Below, piece after piece: positions 25,301 to 31,412 of a stretch of 31,412 nucleotides of DNA. The notes under the pieces were generated by a model. It searched no databases and had not been told where the DNA came from. It was given only the letters and a program-made list of their open reading frames with translations. The position numbers and the translations under genes were made by a program. The DNA comes from CAZTZY01 sp964617765 (GTDB lineage: Bacteria > Pseudomonadota > Gammaproteobacteria > Pseudomonadales > DT-91). Every line of letters starts with the position of its first letter. The first letter of the stretch is position 1. Location: NCBI GenBank assembly GCA_964617765.1, contig CAZTZY010000024.1:1-31412 (forward strand), read 5' to 3'.

Positions 25301-28300
25301 GATATCTGCAAATAATCGCGGATGGTTTTTTGCTGTTCACGCGCTGATTCAAAGAGGGCGGCCATGGAGCCGGTAACACTATTGATATCCACCAGGGTCG
25401 GGTTGGTGTGATAGAAACAGCCTAGCGAATCCTTGTTGAGCTTGTTACGCCCGGCCTGGAATTCGGTGACGATAAAATTGTTTTCTGCACGCGTGTACTG
25501 CTGGATCATGATCGCGTACAGGCACTTGAAATACAGTGGCGGGGTTATCCTGAAGGTTTTGCAGTAAGAGCGGATCGCCTTGTAGTGTTCTACCGGAATC
25601 GGCAACGATAACAGCCGGGTTTCATTGTCACCATTTTGTTTAACTGGAGCAGATTGCAAACCGCTGGCGCTGGCAAATTGTTGTTGCCAGTAATCCACAG
25701 TATCAGGGCGATCAAAGTCTTGCTGGTTTTCACTGATGTAAGCCGCGAAATGGTCTTCCATGGTGAATGGTGTGTTGTTACTGTCACTGTCGCCCGCCAA
25801 ACGTTTTTCATACAACGAGGTCAGGTAAGTGCCGATCAACACCGCCGCAAAACCATCGAGCACCATGTGGTGTGCGGCCATGGTGGCATGGAAATGCGTA
25901 GCACTGACCTTGATCAATGTGTGGCTGACGCGCGCTGAAACCGCGAGGTCGTAAGGTTTGGCCACCAGGGCATCGAGGCGCTGCTGTATTGTGGCGCTAT
26001 CGAGTGTTTCATGGCTCCAGTCCTGAAAGTCGAAATCAATATCGTCAGAATCCGACACGGCAAAATAGGCGATATCCTGGTACGGTACTTTGTTGCGGAT
26101 AAGGTCAGCGCGCAAAATAGCGTATTGCGCAGTGATTTCGCGAAGGATGTTTTGCCACAGGGTAATGTCCACCGCAAACGGCATGGCAAAGGCGAAACCC
26201 AGGCTGTTTTCCAGCGTGTCGGGTTTGGCCAGTGTGGCGAGGTAGATATCGCGCTGCATGGTGGTGAGCGGCAAGGCCTGTGTATAACCTTCAGGCAGTG
26301 CCAGTTCACCGAGCCGGATTTCATACAGGCGTTTATCGGTGGCCTGGCTAAACAGTTGCAGGATATCAATATAATGCCCAACCAGTGTTTCGATGGTAGA
26401 GGCGTTGTAGATATCGGTGTTGTATTCCACGCTTAACTGCATATCGCTGCCGGCATCAAACAGGCTGAGCAGGATTTCAAACTTGGCCGTGACGGAATCA
26501 GATTCAATGGCTTCGATGCTTATATCGTCTAACAGTTCATTGATACCGGTTGGCAACAAACCATCATCAGCCGACATCATGTTGAACGCACACTGGATAA
26601 CCGGGGTAAAGGATAAATTACGTTCGATGCCGAGTTCGTTGATCAGCATCTCAACCGGTAACTGGTCATGCGCAAACGCTGACAGCGTGGTTTCTTTTAC
26701 CGAGGCAATAATTTCTGCCAGTGACAGGTTGCTGCGCAGCGGTGTACGGATCGCCAGCGCGTTGATAAAGAAGCCAATCAGGTCTTCCACGCCCGGTACG
26801 CTTCTGCCCGCCAGTGGAATACCTACACAGATATCTTCCTGGTGCGTATATTTGTGCAGCAATACCTGATAGGCCGCAAGGCAAGTCATGAACAACGTTG
26901 ACTGGTTGGCTATAGAAACCTCACGCAACTGCCGGGCAAGCGTGCCATCAATCACTGTTTTGTATAAGGCGCCATGGGTGTTTTGTATTGCCGGGCGTGG
27001 ATGATCCAGCGGCATGTTCAATAACAGCGGTACGCCTTTCAGGGTATTGCGCCAGTAACTGATTTCGCCTGCCAAGGTTTCGCCTTGCAGCCATTGGCGT
27101 TGCCATGCGGCATAATCGGCATATTGTATCGGCAGCTCAGGCAAGGTGTCAGGCAGTTTGTTGGTGTATGCAAGATACAGGGTGCCCAGTTCGCGGATAA
27201 ATACCGGTATCGACCAGCCATCCGACACGATATGGTGCATATTCAATAACAGCGCGTGGCGGCTGGCATCTACCGTGACCACCGTTGCGCGCAGCAAGGT
27301 GTCTTTATCCAGTGCAAAGGCGGTGTTGGCCGATTGCGCAATCAGCGCCTGTAAATCAGCATCATTGGTAACCGTAGTTTTGTGCAGTGTAAAATGCATC
27401 CGCGCTTCGATCACCGCCACCGGTTCGCCGTGCAGCGCGATATAGTGGGTACGGAAAACTTCGTGGCGATCAACAATGCGTTGCAGCGCTTTTTCCAGTG
27501 CGGTTATATCGAGTGCACCGGTAATCATGAACGCAGCGGGCATATTGTAGGCTGCACTGAGTGGGTCCATCTGTGCGAGGAACCACAAGCGTTGCTGCGC
27601 ATACGATAAGGGCAATACATCGTTGCGGCTGGTTTTTACAATCGGCGGCATTACCTGTGTCTGTTGCTGGCGTTGCTGTATCAATAAGGCCAGTTCAGCA
27701 ATGCTTGGCGCTTCAAACAAATCGCGCAGCGCGAGATCAATAGTGAACTGGTTGCGCAAACGCGCGCCCACTTGCACGGCTTTCAGCGAGTGGCCACCGA
27801 TACTGAAGAAGTTGTCATCAATACTGATGTGCGTTTGTTTAAGTACTTCCTGCCAGATGGCAAGAATGGTTTTTTCGAGAGTAGTGCGTGGCAACACGAT
27901 ATCGTCCCGTTGTGAAGTTTCCCATTGTGGTTCAGGCAAGGCCTTGCGATTGATTTTACCGTTAGGGCTCAGCGGCCATGCAGAAACAGCAATCATGAAG
28001 CCGGGTATCATGTAATCAGGCAGCGTTCTGCCGAGGGCATTCCGAATGGCTGTTTTATCAATGCCGCTGTTATCCTGGCAGTTGTAATACGCGACCAGAT
28101 GATCTTCATCGTTATGGCGCAGTGCCACCACAATCGCCTGGTCAATGTTGCTGATGGCTTCAATGGCTGATTCAATTTCACCTAACTCAATGCGCAAGCC
28201 GCGTATCTTCACCTGGTAATCGGTACGGCCAATGTATTCAATCTCGTCATCGGCGCGGTAACGCACCAGGTCACCGGTTTTGTAAATCTTTTCACCCGCA

Positions 28301-31300
28301 ATAAAAGGATTGGCGATAAACGACAGGGTGTTTAAAACCTCATTACGCACATAACCATTGGAAACGCCAAGACCGCCGACATACAGCTCACCTACCAGGC
28401 CGACAGGCAGCAACTGCAGATGGCTATCGAGGATATAGGTTTTTGTATTGGCAATCGGTTTGCCGATAGGAATGGTGGCGCAGGCAATATCCTGTGCCGA
28501 ACGGATGCGGTAAATGGTGGTGATGTCGGTGCATTCTGTCGGGCCGTACATGTTCACCAGCTCACAACGGTAGTCGATGGCGGCGAGCCACTTGCGGGTA
28601 ATATCAAGACGTATCGGTTCGCCGCCCAATAAAACGGTGCGCAAGGATTGCAGGCGTTCATAACGGGTCGGATGTTCAATCAACAGGTATAATGCACTGG
28701 GTGCACAGTTAATCACGGTAATGCCGTGTTCGGCGATGATGTTTTCAATCACGGTAGGGTCGTAATGGTCCATGCCGTGGAAAACCACTTCGCCGCCGGA
28801 GCAGAGCGGGGCAAAGAAATTTTTCTGCGTTAAATCGAAACCAGCCGCAGACACAATCAGGAATTTATCCGCAGAATTGAAGTTGAAGGTTTTCACATAC
28901 CACTGGATCAGGTTGGTTTCACCCTGGTGGATCACTTCCACCCCTTTGGGTAAACCGGTAGAGCCCGAGGTATAAATCATGTACAGCGGGCTGGTGTTGC
29001 AGATGCGTGCTGCCGGGTTATTGCTGTTCTTTTGCAGAAGGATGTCATTGATATCGTTAATCACCACACATTGCGGCAAAGTCGCAAAGCGCGCTTTTTG
29101 TGAGTTGTCGCATAATACTATGTCAGCCTGGGCATGGCTGATAATGTATTGGATACGTTCATCTGGATAAGCAGGGTCAACCGGAATGTAACAGGCACCG
29201 GCTTTGATGGAGGCATACACCGATACCAGGAAATCGGCATTGGCCTGCTGGCAAATCACCAAGCGCGCGCCAGGTTGAATCTGTTTTTCATCAATCAGGT
29301 AATGCGCCAGCTGGTTGACGCGGCTATTGAAAGCCGCATAGCTGAGCGTGGAATAGGTATGCGCCGTCTGCGCGCAGCTTACTGCGGGAGCATTCGGTGT
29401 TGCTACGGCCTGTGCTTCAAACATGGACAAGACGTTATTGGCAAGATCACACGGTGTGCCGGTAGCATTCCATTCCTGTAATTGTTGTTGCTGTTCACTG
29501 GCGGTAATAAAATCCAGTGTTGCTACAGGCACTTGCACATTGGAGACAATGCTGTCGAGCAAGAGCCGGAAATGTTCACTCAGGCGCGCGATGGTATCGG
29601 CATTAAACAGCGCCGTGCGATATTCAAAGGTGCCAGTCAGTTGCTCACCGTTGGCGATCAGGCCCAGGCCCAGTTCAAATTTCGCCGGCGGCTTAAGCGC
29701 AGAATCGGGTGGCAAGTAAGCTGAAATGGCAGTGCCGGCAACGGTAAGGCTGGTGGCAGTCTGGGCTTCAGCAGCGGTCTGCAAACTGAAGAAAGCCTGG
29801 AACAGGGGTGAATGGCTGAGGTCGCGTTTTATATCCAGTTCATCGAGCAAACGTTCAAACGGCAAATCCTGGTGGGAATAAGCTTCAGCGGCAGTGTTTT
29901 TTACGGCCGCCAGTAATTGCCTGAATGATTGCTGGGCATCAATGCTGCTGCGAAGCACCAGCGTATTCACAAAAAAGCCGATAATGTTTTCCAGTGCCGA
30001 TTGCGGGCGATTCGCGACCGGTGTGCCGATAGCGATGTCATCCTGCCCGCTGTAACGGTGCAGCAACAAGGTGAACGCCGATAACAGCACCATAAATAGT
30101 GTGGCGTTTTCCTGTTGTGCCAGAGCTGCCAGCTTTTTACTGGTAGTGGGGCTGATAGTAAAACTTAATAAATCCCCTGCGGTGCTATTGTTAGACGAAC
30201 GCGGATGGTCAAACGGCAAGGCCAGCAGTGGCGCTTGTTGTAATTGTGTACGCCAGTAATCCACTTGTTGTTGAAGTGCAGAAGCGTTCAGGTGTTGCTG
30301 TTGCCATACCGTGTAATCGACATATTGCGCTGTTAATGGCGGCAGCTGTGGTTTGCTATTGAGTACAGCACTTTCATACAGCGCTGCCAGTTCGCGCAAT
30401 AAAATCGTGCTCGAAAGGCCATCAGAAATAATGTGGTGCATATTCAACAGCAACGTAGCCTGGCTCAAAGATGCCTGTGTAATCAGGCGTGCCTTGAACA
30501 AGGGTTGGTTCAATAGCGTAAAAGGTTGTAGCAGGAAGGTAGCCACTTGCTGGTGCAAATCGCTGGTGGAAACCGCTTCGCTGAAGGTGAGTGCCACATC
30601 GCTTGCCAGAGCAAGATACTGGTAGGCCAAGCCTTCATGTTCGCCGATGCGCGTACGCAGCGATTCATGGCGTTCCACTAACAGGTTTATCGCTTGGGCG
30701 AGTGCTTCAGTATGTATATCGGCTTCCAGTGTGCCTTTAAGTGAGAGCGCCAAACCGATATTGTACATCGCACTCGGTGCTTGTATCTGTTCCAGCAGCC
30801 ACAAGCGTTGTTGCGCAAACGACAGCGGGAAATGGCCGTTAAAGGCATCACGGTCAACCGGTTCAATTGGTGGCAATAAGGTTTTGCCCTGTTGCTGCGT
30901 TAAAATTTCAGCAATAGCTCCAATGGTCGGTGTAAAAAATACATCGCGTAAGGGGATATCCTGCTGGAACTGGTCGCGGATTCGTGCCACTGCCCTGACG
31001 ACCAATAAAGAATGCCCGCCGAGTTCAAAGAAACTGTCGTACACGCCAATCTCGTTCACCCCCAACACTTCACGCCAGATCGCCGCGAGTTTTTCTTCGG
31101 TGTCATTGCGCGGCACTACAAACGCGGAACGGCGTGAACCATCCAGTGCAGGTAGTGCTTTTCTGTCAATCTTGCCATTGGCACTCAACGGCCAGGCAGT
31201 AAGAGCAGCAATGCTCTGCGGCATCATGTAATCGGGCAGGAAATTTCCCAGCACGGCGCGCCAGTTTTCCGGCACCTTGCCATCGTGGTTAAGGATGTAA

Positions 31301-31412
31301 CCTGTGAGCTTGTCATCATTCACCATCGCCAGGCTGTCCTGCACATCGGGCAGTTGCCGCAAGGCAAATTCAATTTCACCTAACTCGATACGCAAGCCGC
31401 GCAGTTTCACCT
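22339..31412 (-). CDS. NrpA: NRPS, 5' end outside the window, domains (A)-T-C-A-T-C-C*-A-T-TE
   Basis: At least 3023 aa. The frame is open to the right edge: the first codons (GTG AAA CTG) are an internal VKLRGLR A8 motif, not a start. Numbering from there, the order is A1 tail (NGKIDRKAL about 78-86), T1 (S134), C1 (193-630, HHIISDG at 325), A2 (663-1150, YTSGSTG at 813), T2 (S1208), C2 (1265-1700, HHIVSDG at 1392), atypical C* (1712-2150, HHMVLDG at 1847), A3 (2156-2670, YTSGSTG at 2300), T3 (S2712) and TE (S2840 in GHSFGG, D2867, H3001). A2 and A3 share the pocket code DLKNLGMDIK. The final A-T-TE is closely similar to that of NrpB. A terminal TE means NrpA releases or transfers its own product. 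No epimerisation or methylation domain is present. Confidence 0.96.
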   Translation of the reverse strand, partial: VKLRGLRIELGEIEFALRQLPDVQDSLAMVNDDKLTGYILNHDGKVPENWRAVLGNFLPDYMMPQSIAALTAWPLSANGKIDRKALPALDGSRRSAFVVPRNDTEEKLAAIWREVLGVNEIGVYDSFFELGGHSLLVVRAVARIRDQFQQDIPLRDVFFTPTIGAIAEILTQQQGKTLLPPIEPVDRDAFNGHFPLSFAQQRLWLLEQIQAPSAMYNIGLALSLKGTLEADIHTEALAQAINLLVERHESLRTRIGEHEGLAYQYLALASDVALTFSEAVSTSDLHQQVATFLLQPFTLLNQPLFKARLITQASLSQATLLLNMHHIISDGLSSTILLRELAALYESAVLNSKPQLPPLTAQYVDYTVWQQQHLNASALQQQVDYWRTQLQQAPLLALPFDHPRSSNNSTAGDLLSFTISPTTSKKLAALAQQENATLFMVLLSAFTLLLHRYSGQDDIAIGTPVANRPQSALENIIGFFVNTLVLRSSIDAQQSFRQLLAAVKNTAAEAYSHQDLPFERLLDELDIKRDLSHSPLFQAFFSLQTAAEAQTATSLTVAGTAISAYLPPDSALKPPAKFELGLGLIANGEQLTGTFEYRTALFNADTIARLSEHFRLLLDSIVSNVQVPVATLDFITASEQQQQLQEWNATGTPCDLANNVLSMFEAQAVATPNAPAVSCAQTAHTYSTLSYAAFNSRVNQLAHYLIDEKQIQPGARLVICQQANADFLVSVYASIKAGACYIPVDPAYPDERIQYIISHAQADIVLCDNSQKARFATLPQCVVINDINDILLQKNSNNPAARICNTSPLYMIYTSGSTGLPKGVEVIHQGETNLIQWYVKTFNFNSADKFLIVSAAGFDLTQKNFFAPLCSGGEVVFHGMDHYDPTVIENIIAEHGITVINCAPSALYLLIEHPTRYERLQSLRTVLLGGEPIRLDITRKWLAAIDYRCELVNMYGPTECTDITTIYRIRSAQDIACATIPIGKPIANTKTYILDSHLQLLPVGLVGELYVGGLGVSNGYVRNEVLNTLSFIANPFIAGEKIYKTGDLVRYRADDEIEYIGRTDYQVKIRGLRIELGEIESAIEAISNIDQAIVVALRHNDEDHLVAYYNCQDNSGIDKTAIRNALGRTLPDYMIPGFMIAVSAWPLSPNGKINRKALPEPQWETSQRDDIVLPRTTLEKTILAIWQEVLKQTHISIDDNFFSIGGHSLKAVQVGARLRNQFTIDLALRDLFEAPSIAELALLIQQRQQQTQVMPPIVKTSRNDVLPLSYAQQRLWFLAQMDPLSAAYNMPAAFMITGALDITALEKALQRIVDRHEVFRTHYIALHGEPVAVIEARMHFTLHKTTVTNDADLQALIAQSANTAFALDKDTLLRATVVTVDASRHALLLNMHHIVSDGWSIPVFIRELGTLYLAYTNKLPDTLPELPIQYADYAAWQRQWLQGETLAGEISYWRNTLKGVPLLLNMPLDHPRPAIQNTHGALYKTVIDGTLARQLREVSIANQSTLFMTCLAAYQVLLHKYTHQEDICVGIPLAGRSVPGVEDLIGFFINALAIRTPLRSNLSLAEIIASVKETTLSAFAHDQLPVEMLINELGIERNLSFTPVIQCAFNMMSADDGLLPTGINELLDDISIEAIESDSVTAKFEILLSLFDAGSDMQLSVEYNTDIYNASTIETLVGHYIDILQLFSQATDKRLYEIRLGELALPEGYTQALPLTTMQRDIYLATLAKPDTLENSLGFAFAMPFAVDITLWQNILREITAQYAILRADLIRNKVPYQDIAYFAVSDSDDIDFDFQDWSHETLDSATIQQRLDALVAKPYDLAVSARVSHTLIKVSATHFHATMAAHHMVLDGFAAVLIGTYLTSLYEKRLAGDSDSNNTPFTMEDHFAAYISENQQDFDRPDTVDYWQQQFASASGLQSAPVKQNGDNETRLLSLPIPVEHYKAIRSYCKTFRITPPLYFKCLYAIMIQQYTRAENNFIVTEFQAGRNKLNKDSLGCFYHTNPTLVDINSVTGSMAALFESAREQQKTIRDYLQISHLKQMQMMPTSGVYFSYNYLMMPHFSTMLGEVLNGTRYTPNAEGAVDLRVQAFGDELCFWLAYNTRLFDDNHLLERLLHISHQLVDGNIVNVSDIDFTLPQEIKSLSAAEHTAKLELMPLQISLQAHFSRYNIAVICGKQRLTYGELETQSNVIAQQLIADGVTVGDRVGICMGRRVELLVAILGAVKAGACYVPMDIHYPAERLAYMLQDSAASVLITESCMLDTLPATNALLMNIDSVDLSAKVAIPRVAIGMDDLLYMIYTSGSTGLPKGAMVYHRGEANLLAWYTKEFGFGTNDRTLVMSAIGFDLTQKNLFALLTVGGTVVFPNTEHYDVDALLRFIEEHAITTLNCAPSAFYPLVELGGSKAIGQLQSLRTVLFGGEPIHLKRLAPWIASNGFNCSIVNMYGPTECTDISTFHTLSAKTLAGLVDSALTDDYTFPLGKPNTGVALYVLNDNNQPVPNGLPGELCIAGTSVGAGYWNKPELTAKAFIPNPFASGEHDKVLYRTGDLVYLDINSLDMEHSEPLLYYIGRKDFQVKLRGLRIELGEIEHALRSIPATQDTVVLVDNEQLLAFVLTDEQHKNSGIEGWREVLLGQLPDYMVPKLLIAVTAWPLTPNGKIDRAALLALDRPDNATQYVAPRTALEKDIAQLWQEVLGIGKAGVFDNFFEAGGDSLAAVRLVAGLEIRFNTKLPVSSLFGAQTISQLAHIINNQLAHWSPIVPIQAQGNKTPIFAIHALGAMVLSYEPLARALGKDQPFYGIQAYGFEEEQTPYTDLNEMLEFYVAAIRQQQPHGPYQIIGHSFGGVLAIEIARKLQSLGETVKFVGLLDTQLPISYADTAVDDALILKTFAEHNFGVVDIPLRAMRLMKPDVMIKTVAERFHGAVTEEFIRSAIAIIRGFQRMMIGFVMPPLDVPVILFKPQQQAMTGAKGFIATLAVSLRRKKMGWEGITERVTVIDVPGDHHSMLKVNEGDVLVHTIKEHCKD

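Noticed and set aside
25000..26290. C* as an epimerisation or heterocyclisation domain
   Set aside because: Epimerisation domains follow a carrier domain and carry HHxxxDxxSW; C* follows a C domain and has HHMVLDGFA. Cyclisation domains have DxxxxD in place of HHxxxDG. Neither fits.
31400..31412. A GTG start for NrpA at the right edge
   Set aside because: The GTG is the Val of the conserved VKLRGLRIEL motif in the middle of an A domain, so the gene continues beyond the window.

Overview
The window is a nonribosomal peptide synthetase (NRPS) biosynthetic cluster. Every gene I can support lies on the minus strand and reads from right to left. The host is Gram-negative: there is a lipobox lipoprotein, an OafA-type envelope acyltransferase and two GT-C type membrane proteins. 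The moderate base composition, Shine-Dalgarno starts and REP-like hairpin repeats suit a gammaproteobacterium, but I cannot name the genus.

Layout in transcription order. NrpA (22339-31412) is cut by the right edge and reads (A)-T-C-A-T-C-C*-A-T-TE. A 240-base gap follows, holding a MITE-like palindromic element. Next come two paralogous GT-C type membrane proteins (20354-22099 and 18597-20324). The second overlaps the start of NrpB (8473-18597), which reads C-A(Ser)-T-C-C*-T-C-A-T-TE. NrpB overlaps an OafA-like acyltransferase with a C-terminal SGNH domain (6497-8476). A 5' fragment of an FAD oxidoreductase gene (6139-6333), a block of hairpin repeats and an orphan lipoprotein gene (5173-5979) follow. 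The full FAD oxidoreductase (3975-5099), a threonine-synthase-like PLP enzyme (2755-3960) and a stand-alone A-T-TE protein, NrpC (143-2752), finish the run. The names NrpA, NrpB and NrpC are labels used only here.

How the parts may work together. NrpB activates serine, judged from an EntF-like pocket code. Three other adenylation domains (two in NrpA, one in NrpB) share one identical code, DLKNLGMDIK by eye, which I cannot assign. They probably load the same unusual amino acid. The PLP enzyme and the FAD oxidoreductase, sitting together, are candidates for making it. NrpC has an adenylation domain without the usual amino-group-binding Asp and a thioesterase with a Cys nucleophile, so it probably handles a non-alpha-amino acid or performs an unusual release. 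The membrane GT-C proteins and the OafA-like acyltransferase suggest glycosylation and O-acylation at the periplasmic face.

The most unusual points are the atypical condensation-family domain (C*) placed directly behind a normal C domain in both large synthetases, an NrpB module with no adenylation domain, and three separate thioesterase-terminated synthetases in one run. I see no epimerisation, cyclisation, methylation or ketosynthase domain, and no transporter, regulator, RNA gene or CRISPR array in the window.
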